NCBI GenBank assembly: GCA_037833965.1
Contig: AP031356.1
Span: forward strand, 7,524,501-7,588,500
Source: Marchantia polymorpha subsp. ruderalis
Taxonomy: Eukaryota > Streptophyta > Marchantiopsida > Marchantiales > Marchantiaceae
Direction: 5' to 3'
DNA length: 64,000 bases
Position 1 is the stretch's first letter. Every line of letters starts with the position of its first letter. The position numbers and the translations under genes are program-made. Under the pieces are notes generated by a model. That model was not told the DNA's origin, did not search any database, and saw only the letters and a list, made by a program, of their open reading frames with translations. Below, piece by piece: positions 47,993 through 59,117 of this stretch.

Positions 47993-48829
47993 ATGGGTTT
48001 CGGCTTGAGGCCACGATTTCTGATTCATATTCTTGTAATCTCAGTTATAGCGTCTAGCATCATCAATGTCGCCCAGGGACAATCCACAGCAGACGAGTAC
48101 CTCACTCCGCACAATGATGCCCGAGCTGGGCTGAATCAAGGCATACCGAGCCTGACTTGGGACACCACGCTGGAATCGTATGCTACTGACTGGGCCGCCA
48201 CCAGAGCAGCTGCTGGTGACGACTGCGCTCTCATACACTCGGGAGGACCTTACGGGGAGAACATCTACTGGTCCAGTGGACCGAGCACCCCAGCGGATGC
48301 AGTGCAGGCCTGGGTCAGCGAGGAGGCCTATTACGACTACGCAACAGATTCGTGCTCGGCCCCAGAGGGCGAGTCTTGCGGTCATTACACGCAGGTCCCA
48401 TGCAAATTCTTCTCGTGATTTTCTTGCTTGGTGTGCGCGAACTTGTGTTTCCATGGCTTTCCGCCGTAGTTTGTTTTTCAGAGATTTCTAGATCTTGCGA
48501 ACTAACCACGAAGCCCAGGACCTGTATCAGCATAAAGCAGTTCCCACATATGTAAACAAGATGATGGGCTTCATGCATTCTCTGGAAAATTATGAATGGG
48601 ACGAGAAACTGGAAGTCAATTTTTGTGTAGCTGTGTTTTCCACAGTCGGGCATGCAGTCGATGTGATGAGCCTCGCGGGTTTTGACACGGGTCGCACTCT
48701 TTGCAACAGGTCGTGTGGAGGGACACAGCGGCGCTGGGATGCGGGTCGGCCACTTGTCCCTCTGGTGCCTTGTTCGTCGTTTGCAGCTACGATCCCCCGG
48801 GAAACGTTGTCGGTCAGCTTCCTTACTAG
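47993..48829 (+). CDS. PR-1-like CAP protein, copy 5, two exons, intact (reference copy)
   Basis: Exon 1 is 47,993-48,394 (134 codons), the intron is 48,395-48,709 (donor CAG|GTCCCA, acceptor TTGCAACAG), and exon 2 is 48,710-48,829. 173 residues: signal peptide 1 to ~30, then DEYLTPHNDARAGL. The CAP core has C78, H82, E89 (HSGGPYGEN), E110 and C121/C129 (SCGHYTQ, H131). Exon 2 gives VVWRDTAALGCGSATC (C145, C150) and C159. The tail after CSYD, PPGNVVGQLPY (163-173), fits the plant CAPE pattern PxGNxxxxxPY, known in tomato as a cleaved immune signal. Secreted to the apoplast, likely sterol-binding. Its likely regulation is defence-induced by family analogy only. Confidence 0.94.
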
Positions 48830-49338
48830 ACTTCCTCTACAAATAGCTGCGGCCGTCGAGCGACTCCGAGTTTCATTTGTGCTGAAGTGGTGGACACATA
48901 GTACCGTAAGCTCAGTACATTCAGCAAATGTCCATCAGTAGAGGAATATCAAAGGCAAATTAGGGAGAGGCAGGGATGAGGATTTCATAGGAGGCCACTC
49001 CACCGCTCGCTGCCGTGAGGATGACAGAGAGTGTAGAGAGAATGTTGTCTCTGAATACAGCGCGTTTTAATTGCTTCTACGCTGGCATAGTACTGAGTGA
49101 TATACTGTAGATGAGATTTTAAGTTGGCATAAATTAGAACAATCACTTTTAAGCATAACTCGAATCCCTGGTAGGGCATCGTGGTTGTAACTTGTTATCA
49201 GTCGTTGCGAGTAGCTTGATGCGGGGAAAGAGCAAACGTCGTCTCTTTTGATAGCTGAGTGGATTTCAGAAAGCTCAATCGTAATAAAAATATTGGAGGA
49301 GTTGCGATTTATTTGAATCTTTTCTTTGGAAATCTGTA

Positions 49339-49662
49339 TTGGTCTTAATTGAAGAAGAAGTGCATTGCGACCTGAAAATCTCTGGCAGGATAATCATTTC
49401 AAACTTAAACATAGACTTGCAGTCGAAAACGGATAAAGAAAGGAGACAGTCATCTGACAATCACATCGTTGATGCTCTCAGACATCAGCTGTTTGTAGAC
49501 GTCATCAACGTGTGCATGCGCGCCCCCTTATACGATCAACTTTCATGCTTCCTGCTCTACTATGTCTGTAGTGATGGAGCCACACCAATACACGCTCTCC
49601 CAATAATATTTGCATACGTTTTCGAGCTATCACGATTGTGGCGTGCTAGACCAATTTATTGA
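49339..49662 (+). other. Recurrent ~80-codon frame, arm 5 version (extended)
   Basis: Here the frame is open 107 codons with an ATG (MVLIEEEVHCDLKISG) before the shared part. Shared residues include QSSDN, VDALRH, YDQLSCFLLYYVCSDGATPI and LWRARPIY. Substitutions relative to arm 2 include MRAP for MHAP and IIFAYV for TMVAYL. Coding status is uncertain. Confidence 0.3.
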
Positions 49663-50131
49663 AGACTACTGAATGGAAGGTATCAGTCCAAAGTCCATCT
49701 GAGAGCGATGTCATCCGAGAAGGCTCTTGGATGAATAGATATATCTGATAATCTATGAATGATAATCATCACTCACAACGTAACCTGAAATGTGATACTT
49801 CCTAGCTGCTCGATCATTTGAATTTAATATGCTTGAGAAGGAGCAAATTTCTTGATATGGACAAAGGGCTTACAAGACATGCAAATACAATATTGCCCAA
49901 AAGATATCCGCAAGGGAGAGCTGAAACTTTTTTTTAACGTATAGCGAGAAGAAGAGGAAGGAGTTCACATACACAGGTGGAGAGTAGGAAGATAATATTT
50001 GGGTTCCGGATACGCTCGCTTGACCACCAACCGGCAAGCGAGAATTTATGAGCTTCTTAGAACATTACTTTTGTTCATGGCTACCGCCTGAGTACCAGGA
50101 GGTGGCTTCTTGAATCAAGTGTAAGGCCTCT

Positions 50132-51737
50132 TGTGGTAATCCACTTTTTGTTTTTTTTCACAATTAAAACATTTTAGAATAGTAAATACCGCGATAGCAG
50201 CTGTAAATAATAATCAGTACGCAAAAACAGAGTAAAAAGGGAATCTCGGGATCTAGGAGTATCCAGACTAGTCAAAGGGTTTTGGGCTTAGGTAACAGTC
50301 GGGCGCTTGGGACGTAACGGACGGTTCACGCTATAGGACCCGCTTCGAGCTGCTTCGGCGGTAGATCCCTCATAACTTTATCAATTCATAACGCCTTTAC
50401 TTGATGAGGTTTTGATGGAAAGACCTCGACACGCTCGTTCTAATGAGCCCAAAAACTCTTCGAATGGATAAGGGATCACTGAGTTATGAGTGTCTGAAGT
50501 TACTGATATGGGGACCTTCGGCGGTAGACGCCTTCGACGGAGTAGTGCTTTAGGTGGGAGAGTGAATCCCTCATAACTTTCTCAAATTGTAACGCCTTCA
50601 CTTGGTTAGGATTTTGTTCAAAAGAACTTGACACGCTTGTTCTAACGAGGCTAAAAACTCTTGGAATGGATAAAAGATCGTTGAATTATGAGTGTCTGAA
50701 GTTCATGATATGGGGCCTTCGGCGGAAGAGTGTCTTCAGCGGGAGAGTGAATCCCTCATAGTTTTATCAAATCGGAACGCTTGGGCTTGGTTAAGATCTT
50801 GTTCGAAAGAACTCAACACGCTCGTTCTAACGAACCCAAGAACTCTTGGAACGAATAAGAGATCACTTAGTTATGAGTGTCTGAAGTTACTGATATGGGG
50901 ACCTTCGGCGGTAGACGCCTTCGACGGAGCAATGACTTTGGCGGGAGAGTGAATCCCTCATAACTTTCTCAAATCGTAACGCCTTGACTTGGTTAAGATT
51001 TTGTTAGAAAGAACTTGACACCCTTGTTCTAACAAGCCTAAGAACTCTTGGAATGAATAAGAGATCGTTGAATTATGAGTGTCTGAAGTTCATGATATGG
51101 GGCCTTCGGCGGAAGAGTGCCTTCGGCGGGAGAGTGAATCCCTCATAATTTTATCAAATCGTAACGCTTGGACTTGGTTAAGGTCTTGTTTGAAAAAGCT
51201 CGACACGCTCGTTCTAATGAGCCCAATAACTCTTGGAACGGATAAAGGATCACTGAGTTATGAGTGTCGAAAGTGAGTGATACGAAGTGCCTTCGGCGGA
51301 AGAGTTCCTTCGGGGCAAGGGCTTTCGGCGGTAGACGCCTTTGGCGCCACGCGGACGAAGATTCCCGACGGCGGAAATTTGCGGGATTATGTCGCGCGTG
51401 GGAAGTAGAACGGCGGGGCGTGAAGTCGCGCATGGGAAGCAAGTCGTTACCCATAATCGCCGGAACGGCATTCAAGCGGCCTATGGGTTCTCTGGATCTC
51501 AGATTTTAAACAAGGAATTTTGACTTTGGATCAGAGATCTTGCGGGGCTCATATCTTTGCGCTGGAGTGTCGGTTGGAGCTGAAATTTGGTGAGGCCGTT
51601 GATCTTAACCAGCCGCACATGTTTGCTAATTTTTAGCCACATATCTTGGATCTAAAGCTAATAAAGACGTTAGCGACTCTGTACAGTAGGTTTAGGATTC
51701 AGATTAAGGGTTAGGGTTAGATTTAAGTTGTTGTTAT
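50132..51737 (+). mobile_element. TGT-type element, 5' part with hairpin-module array
   Basis: Begins TGTGGTAATCCACTTTTTG, nearly the same as the start of the 54,245 element, directly after the interrupted flank of arm 5. It holds an array of the hairpin module, then GC-rich DNA with GCCTTCGGC words. It loses recognisable structure after ~51,480, and a 3' ACA end was not found before arm 7 starts at ~51,738. Truncated at its 3' side. No ORF homologous to the 851-codon protein is present. Confidence 0.6.
50360..51300 (+). repeat. Higher-order tandem array of the hairpin module
   Basis: The word AGTGAATCCC starts at 50,561, 50,746, 50,948 and 51,133, giving alternating spacings of 185 and 202, so the real repeat is a ~387-bp dimer. 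Each unit has GAAAGAACT.GACACGCT and GTTCTAACGAGCC, and ends with GATCACTGAGTTATGAGTGTC and GCCTTCGGCGG. Confidence 0.8.
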
Positions 51738-52290
51738 TTAGATTTTTTTTGTATAGGAGAAATCGAGAGCAGAGTGCAATGGGTCCGATATCTAAGATGT
51801 TCTCCAGCCTTCGACATTGTCCTGCTGTAAGGATGGTGATCTGAGATAGAAGGAAGTAATGATCATCCTCAATCCTAGCAATGAGATCCCAGATATGCTT
51901 TGAGCGATTACTCCTGATCCTTTTATACCACCGCAAGTTCTAAGCTTGCGTGAGAGATCACTGTAAACTATTGACATTTGTATATGTAAAAGGTAGGATC
52001 GGGACCCACATGGGCATCTCTCGAATGAAAGAATTCATTGGCGAGCATTTTTAATTCATCCCCGAATCCTCTCTACAATTGTGATTAGGCTCATCATCTG
52101 GGCTGTACTATACATCTCACTCACAAACAAATGCATTCGAGACGCCACTCATCGGACTACCATTGAGGAACTTGATAGTCTGTGATCTGGAAGACCCTAG
52201 GAGGAGCCTTGTCAAAGGTCAAGTCCAGTGTCCAGCATATGAATAATCAACATCGAGATATATACTAGTGGGCTAATGTTAAGAGTAACT
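51738..52290 (-). repeat. PR-1 arm 7: promoter and leader without coding region
   Basis: Matches the upstream region of PR-1 copy 4 from ~40 bp before the ATG outward. The coding exons are absent; the 3' truncated element lies where they should be. Its TATA box is intact (51,919-51,927). Forms a third head-to-head pair with arm 6, now 8.4 kb apart. Confidence 0.7.
51919..51927 (-). promoter_or_regulatory. Orphan PR-1 TATA box in arm 7
   Basis: TATAAAAGG on the minus strand in the conserved promoter context. It now faces the 50,132 element instead of a PR-1 gene. Confidence 0.6.
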
Positions 52291-52924
52291 AAAAGTCGAA
52301 AGTGAGGTTGCTCGAGTTTCGAATCAAAGCTAATGCATTCAGTAGACAAGTTCTTACATGATTATTTACAGAATGTACAGAAATACTCTCGCTCTCTGGT
52401 TGAACATAGTATAAACATGGGTTTGAAAAACTTCTTACAAAATCTCAAAGCTGTTTACCTGCTTCAAGTCATTATTACTTGTGAATAACCATAATTTCAT
52501 GCACATAATATAGACAGGATAAGTTTCATAATTTTTTATTTCTATTGACTCACGTACCTATTGACTCACATACAAACAGACTAAACAGAAAAACTGTGAA
52601 CATAAGTTTCTAAAATCACAGCAAACAAATTGGTGCTAGTGTGGTGTTGTTGGGTAATTTTGATAAATCTTATTATGAAGATAATGAAATGTGATGCTCA
52701 ACCATGGTAAAAATCAAAGAAAGATTTATGGTACGAATCAAAATTCGTAAGATCACTTGTGGGTCCATAGCTTTGAATCACAACACTGCAACCTTTAGTT
52801 ACTATTTCTACAAAATTGTATGAAAACCTGAAATGTTAACCAATTTGGTAACAGAACTGTTGAAATAGTTTGCTTCCAATCCTCACGACTGTCGACTGGC
52901 CGGTCCAGAACCAATCTTCGGAAG
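52291..52924 (-). repeat. Partial R2 and adjoining spacer, pair 3
   Basis: 52,300-52,640 matches 6,376-6,700 in the same orientation. 52,640-52,924 matches 6,710-6,990 up to CCAGAACCAATCTTCGGAAG, where a mobile element starts. About 0.9 kb of R2 is missing. Confidence 0.6.
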
Positions 52925-54244
52925 TGTAATAACCCACCAAAGGCTAAAACTGCAGTATGGTGGTAAAAAGATCGAACCCACAGGGACAGAGGCAACACAC
53001 AGAGTAAAAGTGTCACTTTTAACAGACTTTTGTAGAGTTTGAATTCTAGGCGACTGTCACTCCCAGAAATACTGCAGTGCTCGACTCGGAGGCTCGACTC
53101 GGAGGAGGATCTCGACTCGGAGGATGCTCGGAGGATGCACGTTACAGCGTAGTCACTCAACACACACACACACACACACACACACACCTGAAACTGGCAA
53201 AAGCACAACTCGGAGGTCGGTCAGGACCTCCGCTTCGGATTTCAGGGGGAAAGTGTCTCAAAAGTTCACTCAGAGGTTCTGCAGGTAGTGACTCCCACTC
53301 CGGCTTTTACTGCCCTTCCGCCAGGAACTAGCGTAGGGAACCCGGACTGGACTTCCCACTTCGGAACGAAGCCCCTTCATACGCCGTGGACGTCACCCTC
53401 GACTCACACCAACCGCAGGGGGTACAGGCCCGACTGAGGACTTAACTGAGACACAATCCAGTAACACACACACACAACCTGAATTGCAAACCAAGGCTTA
53501 CACGAAGTAATAAAACTTCACTTTGGCATTCAGGGGAAACTTCCCGTAGGAGTACAATCAGGATATGTCACTCGAATGAGTAAGGGGGAACTGTTCGAGT
53601 ATCTAACTCGCAACCGGCTCTAAGCATCGGAAATCACCCGCAGGTGCAGATCCGCACTACTCAAGTCTCTAACCGGGTGCTAGCTCTGAACATTCAGCCG
53701 AAGGCCTTCAACTACAACATACGGTAACTTCGCTATGCTGCAGCTTCTCTACGTGGTGCCAGGACCAAATGCACAAACACGCCAAGAAAGTGAGTTCCTG
53801 ATCTGCACTTCCGAAACTGGAAGAGTTCCAAGGCAAAACGCCTTGATCTACTTTATACCCCCAAAGGTCCTAACTAGCACTACGCTATCCTATCTACTAC
53901 TTGCAACATCTGCGCGAAACCAAACTATACTACTGCACTCGGCGGATCCGGTGCTGCGCCTCCTGCGCGCCGGACTGCTCCGCTCGCTGTCTCTTCCTTG
54001 CCAGTCTTCCGACCGGCTGCGCAACTCCAGGCGTCGGAGGGCTGCAGTGACTTCCGACTCTAAGTGCGCCATAGTGTCGCGCGCACCCGACAAGAAGGTT
54101 TCTAATTTCCTCGCTACTCGCCGCCGACTCCGACTGTCACCCTCCGTCAATGCCGCCGCCCGAAGCTCGAACTCCCTGAGTGTGATCCTCTCTTGAGCTG
54201 CCACCTCCCAATGGGCGTATCCTTTTAGACAGTGAGTCACCCGC
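52925..54244 (-). mobile_element. TGT...ACA element copy B, 3' part (outer, interrupted)
   Basis: On the minus strand this is the 3' portion of the element. It contains the end of its ORF (54,244-53,890; VTHCLKGYAHWEVAAQERI), a ~1 kb untranslated tail and the terminus TGTAATAACCCACC. It is ~95% identical by eye to 57,810-59,112 in inverted orientation. It was split from its other part (59,118-60,720) by insertion of copy A. Confidence 0.85.
53161..53187. repeat. (CA)n microsatellite in element tail
   Basis: Thirteen CA dinucleotides. The equivalent site in copy A (58,863-58,880, as GT) is shorter, so it has changed length since the copies parted. Confidence 0.9.
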
Positions 54245-57200
54245 TGTGGTAACACACTTTTTGTTTTTTTTGCAGAATTTAAACAATTTTAGAAAACTAG
54301 TACCAAAGCAGTGTTTGTAGCTAGAGAAGGGTACGCTAAATAGAGTGGATTGATGAGATCGTCACGAGGGCACAAAGAATCACGTAGTCGGATGTACCAA
54401 CGCCAACGTCTTCGGCGCCTTCGGCAAAAGCTCCTTTTCTGAGGTGTCTCTACTCACGCGCCTCTAGCGTATAAGGAAGCTACGCTTCCGGCGCAGACAC
54501 CTCAGGAGGAGGTTTTGCTAAAGACGTCAGGAGAAGGGCCCGGACCTCTAAAGGCGTCCGACCATGAGTGCGCCTTCGGCGAAGCGCCGCTAGCGCGGAA
54601 AGGGGAAACCTTCATAACAATCGGGATACACAGTAGATCCAGTTGGTTGAAGTTGCATTAGAAAGAGCTCGGGACGCTCGTTCTAACGAGTCCAAGAGCG
54701 TCAGAGATGGATCAGGAATGGAGAAGTTATGAGCGTCGGAAAACTCGTAGCCGGACATGCGCCGTTCGCGCTAGGGTTCACAGCCGGAAAGGATTCCCGT
54801 ACGCCCTAGGCGATGCGCCTTCGGCGGAATCACGCGCTCATAGGAGGAAACCAACTCAGAGTCGGAAGCGCCTTTGGCGGCTGTTCATGGAAGGAAAGCG
54901 CCGGTCGGATGTACGCCTCCGACGTGGCGCTGACGGCCGGATGCGCTGGCATGAGTTGCGCTGACGGATATGCGCCGGCAGCAACGGATGAGGCATAAAG
55001 GACAAAATAGGCGGTACGACTGCGGGCCGGCGTAATTCGCTCCGACTGGATGTGCGCCTCCAGCAAGGCGCCGACGGATAATGAACGCACCAGCGGCGAC
55101 ACGCCTCCGGAGAAGGGCGGGTTAGGAAAATACAACAGGGCCGACGTATACCCTGCAGCGGACTCGAGTCCGGAAGGTGGCGGCGGCGGGAGAATTCAAC
55201 GTTTAAGCATGCGAATGCGCGCAGTGCGGAGACGTGAATTCGCGCATGCAAAGGGCGAACCGTTAAGCCGTATAGCCGGCTGCGTACGTTGCAACCAGTA
55301 AGAACGTTGGACGTTCTTGAAATCGGAGAAGAAAAGACTGCGCTCCAGTCTCATTCTCTCATTCTTGACTTTGCGATTTCCAGTTTCCAAGATTACGCGC
55401 AAGGGCGGAGCGACCTGCAGTGAGAGTAGAGAGTGCGGAGACGAGTTGCGCAAGGATCTTGGCGGACCTTGAAAGAATTGTGAGTAGCGATCTTGAACGA
55501 GCGCAGAGAGAGTGAGCAGTCAGTGCTTGAGTGGCCGACGCGCAGTGGCGATTGTGAGAGAGCGAGCGAAAGGGAGAACGTTTGTGTGTGCAGGCAATGC
55601 AATGTCGAAGGTTCCCCAGCTGCGAGTGTCTCCACTCAGGGTGCCGCAGATCGGTCTACGCGCATTTCAAGATGTGCTGCTGAGGCTGAAGCTCGATTTT
55701 CTCCTATGGGGGTGGAACTGGACATGTCCGGAGATGGTGCGCGAGTATCTGCAAGAGAGACACAAGCCCTCTCGCGGATTCCGCCCGCACCCAGAGAGAT
55801 GGGACATTTGCAATTGGGCGCAGGTGTTGGGCAGGTGTGCCGGCGAGGAAGGGGATCTCCTCTTCGAGGCAGATAGCGTGAAGGTGTCCCAGGAGGAAGA
55901 AGTCTCTTACAATGAGCTCTTCAAAGTTGCCAGACATCCCAAGAACGGTTTCCGGACACGGGATTACAAGGATCGATTGCGGAGAAATGTCGCGACGGCA
56001 TTGCTACAGATATTGCAGCCGACCAAGACCGCTTACATGCATGGTTGGCAGGTAGAGTTCGTGGAGCTAGTGCTGTCAGGAGCTCCAGTGCATTGGGCAC
56101 GGCTCCTGTGGAAGGTGACGCGCCAACATGCGCAAGAAGAGAAGGGAGGAACCCTCAATCATCTATCGCCTTACTTAATCGTGTTTTACCGGGCGATGGG
56201 ATGTTTGACAAATGCTGAGAAAACACGGTTTCCGCAGCTGACCCGGACTTATCCAGGTAGATATTCGAGGGAGGCCGAAGTAGACACGGATCCGGACGAG
56301 GAACCTGCCAGTACGCCTCCGGCTCCGGCTCCAACAAGAGCAGCAGAAGAACGTCGAAGTGAGCGCATTCCGCGAAAGCGGAAGTGGGATGAGAGACCTG
56401 AGGACAGGCAGCCGGAAGTGCCAACTGCGCCGACTCATGGTCGGCCCACCCTCGAGCCTCACAGTCGACCAAAACAAAGGGCACGCAAAATGCCAACTGT
56501 TACTGAGGAGACCGGGCGAACTCCGACCCGGCGGAATCTCACACAAGAAGAGATAATCGCTCAGATCCTAGGGAAGACGGCAGATACCTCTGCTCAGAAG
56601 GCACCACGGCCTTCGGGAGGAGATGGACGGACTGACAGTCGGCCGACTGCGAGTCGGATGACTGAAGGCCGACAAGCGGAAGGAAGGCCAACTTAACGGC
56701 GCGTTGAACCGGACAGCAGGCCGGAAGCAGAAGAGAGTTTGGCTGACGAGCCAACAATCCTCAGAGGGTCGTCTTCGGCGGAAGGCACTTCCGGAAGAAC
56801 GCCACCAGCAAGCAGGCCAAGTGGAGTCAAGACGCGCAGGGTGTATCCGACTCCCAGTCGGACAACTGCTGGTCGGCCGACTGCGAGTCGGACAACAGAG
56901 AGTCAGCCGGATTCGCCGACTGCGAGACGGATGGGGCCAACGACCAGTGTGCGGACGCCTTCGGCGGACGCACCTTCAGCAAGGACACCTTCCGCGCAGA
57001 TTGCGCCGGAAGGACAGGCAGCAGAAGCGGGCGGTGCAAGAGTGACAAAAGTCACTGCGGCGTCGACCCCTTCACAAACCGAAGATCGAGCCGGAACAGG
57101 GGCTCAAGCAGTGGGATCTCCCACTGCCCTGGATATTTTAGCAGGCAGTGGAGCAGCAGTCGCAGCGGAAGCTGCTGCGCGCCACAGTTCCAGGGAGTCG

Positions 57201-59112
57201 CCAAGGGATTCGGTGGCGACTGAAATCCTCGAGACTGAGGATGATACGAGCTCGGAAGAGCAGGAAGCGGATTCGGTGCAGAAAACGCCAACAGGGGTGC
57301 TGTGCGAACAGATAGTTCCACTCCTGCGATATCTGGATCGCAAGACATCCAAATACGCAAGTGCCTTAAAACCGCAGTCTTATGTGGAGACTATCAGGCG
57401 AAGGACGAGGATCAAGGTGGCAAAGTGGGCCTCTAGTTGCCAAGTATATGTGGATAGGAACACCGCCCTCCGACAACACCTGGCGGTCACCCAGAAGCTA
57501 TACCAAGCCTTGCAGCAGCAGAAGGAGGATGCGGCGACGAAAAGTCAGGCGGATGCCGAACTAATACGGGCAAAGATCGAGTCGGAATTGCAGGAGGAGC
57601 GGAGACAGAACCAAGTCCTAGCAGCCGAGCTTGCGCGCCAGACGCGCGCCTTAGAAGAAAGTCAAAGAGCCCGCAAGGAGGATGAGGAGTTGTTGTGCAA
57701 CTTGCAATCCGAGTGCTCGGATTTGAGGGCACAACGTGCGGGATTAGAAATGCAGCTGGCCGAGATGGAGAGCAGCTGCAGGGCGCGAGGAGAGTTGGCG
57801 GCACAGGTGACTCGTTGTCTAAAAGGATACGCCCATTGGGAGGTGGCAGCTCAAGAGAGGATTACACTCCGGGAGTTCGAGCTTCGGGCGGCGGCATTGA
57901 CGGAGGGTGACAGTCGGAGTCGGCGGCGAGTGGCGAGAAAATTAGAAACCTTCTTGTCGGGTGCGCGCGACACTATGGCGCACTTGCAGTCGGAAGTCAC
58001 CACAGCGCTCCGACGCCTGGGGTTACGCAGCCGGTCGGAAGACTGGCAAGGTAGAGATAGTAAGCGGAGCAGTCCGGCGCGCAGGAGGCGCAGCACCGGA
58101 TCTGCTGAGTGCAGTAGAGTAGTTTGGTTTCGCGCAGATGCTGCGAGTGGTAGATAGGATAGCGTAGTGCTAGTTAGGATCTTTTGAGAGTATAAAGTAG
58201 ATCAAGGCGTTTTGCCTTGGGACTCTTCCAGTTTCGGAAGTACAGATCAGGAACTCACTTTCTTGGCGTGTTTGTGCATTTTGGTCCTGGCGCCACGTAG
58301 AGAAGCTGCAGCATAGCGAAGTTACCGTATGTTGTAGTTGAAGGCCTTCGGCTGAATGTTCAGAGCTAGCACCCGGTTAGAGACTTGAGTAGTGTGGATC
58401 TGCACCTGCGGGTGATTTCTGATGCTCAGAGCCGGCTGCGAGTTAGATACTTGAACAGTTCCCCCTTACTCCTTCGAGTGACATATCCTGATTGTACTCC
58501 TACGGGAAGTTTCCCCTGAATGCCAATGTGAAGTTTCATTACTTCGTGTAAACCTTGGTTTGTAATTCAGGTTGTGTGTGTGTTACTGGATCGTGTTTTC
58601 AGTAAGTTCTCAGTCGGGTCTGCACTCCCTGCGTTTGGTGTGATAGTCGAGGGTGACGTCCACGGCGTATGTAGAGGCTTCGTTCCGAAGTGGGAAGTCC
58701 AGTCCGGGTACCCCCGCTAGTTCCTGGCGGAAGGGCAGTAAAAGCCGGAGTGGGAGGCACTACCTGCAGAACCTCTGAGTGAACTTGTGAGACACTTTCC
58801 TCCTGAAATCCGAAGCGGAGGTCCTGACCGACCTCCGAGTTGTGCTTTTTGCCAGTTTCAGGTGTGTGTGTGTGTGTTGAGTGACCAAGCTATACCGTGC
58901 ATCCTCCGAGCATCCTCCGAGTTGAGATCCTCCTCCGAGTCGAGCCTCCGAGTCGAGCACTGCAGTATTTCTGGGAGTGACAGTCGCCTAGAATTCAAAC
59001 TCTACAAAAGTCTGTTAAACGTGACACTTTTACTCTGTGTGTTGCCTCTGTCCCTGTGGGTTCGATCTTTTTACCACCATACTGCAGTTTTAGCCTTTGG
59101 TGGGTTATTACA
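54245..59112 (+). mobile_element. Complete TGT...ACA element copy A, nested in copy B
   Basis: 4,868 bp, starting TGTGGTAACACAC and ending in the complement of TGTAATAACCCAC. It is flanked by a perfect 5-bp duplication, CCCGC, at 54,240-54,244 and 59,113-59,117. Removing it and one CCCGC rejoins the ORF of copy B in frame, which confirms the ends. Order: ~1.35 kb GC-rich leader with one hairpin module (54,640-54,740), the long ORF (55,602-58,157), and a ~950-bp tail with GGTGGTAAAAAGATCGAACC (as complement) near the end. I found no direct terminal repeats and no transposase, integrase, reverse transcriptase or RNase H. Confidence 0.85.
55602..58157 (+). CDS. Element-encoded ~851-codon protein, interrupted by one TAA
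   Basis: ATG at 55,602 (MSKVPQLRVSPLRV). Codon 365 is TAA (56,694-56,696) and the same frame continues to 58,157. In copy B this codon is GAA, so the full ORF is ancestral. Residues 1-205 form a conserved globular region (LLWGWNWTCPEMVREYL; WAQVLGRC; GAPVHWARLLWKV; GGTLNHLSPYLIVFYRA). It is shared with the element at 61,850. Residues ~230-560 are low-complexity, rich in Pro, Arg, Ser and Thr, with ERIPRKRKW as a possible nuclear signal and short RPTASRTTE-like repeats. Residues ~620-760 are a clear coiled coil (ESELQEERRQNQVLAAELAR), followed by a basic tail. No enzyme motif was recognised. The N-terminal region faintly resembles the 'putative plant transposon protein' domain of seed plants; that is inference. 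Confidence 0.7.
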
Positions 59113-59117
59113 CCCGC

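Larger units (their letters stand above)
47165..50131 (+). repeat. PR-1 arm 5 (right arm of inverted pair 2)
   Basis: Inner boundary is the GCCGCAATAC type. The 3' flank runs as in arm 2 through the ~80-codon frame (49,339-49,662) to AAGTGTAAGGCCTCT, where a TGTGGTAATCCAC element begins at 50,132. Confidence 0.8.

Noticed and set aside
55493-55876. 127-codon frame overlapping the start of the element ORF
   Set aside because: Out-of-frame overlap with the conserved N-terminal domain and not conserved in the 61,850 element.
59060-59100. tRNA gene at the GGTTCGATC motif of the element 3' end
   Set aside because: Only a B-box-like word is present; no acceptor stem, D-arm or anticodon arm can be folded.
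54245-59112. Copy A as a standard LTR retrotransposon
   Set aside because: TG...CA ends and a 5-bp duplication fit, but reading the first and last ~400 bp shows no direct repeat; the ends are only short imperfect inverted repeats.
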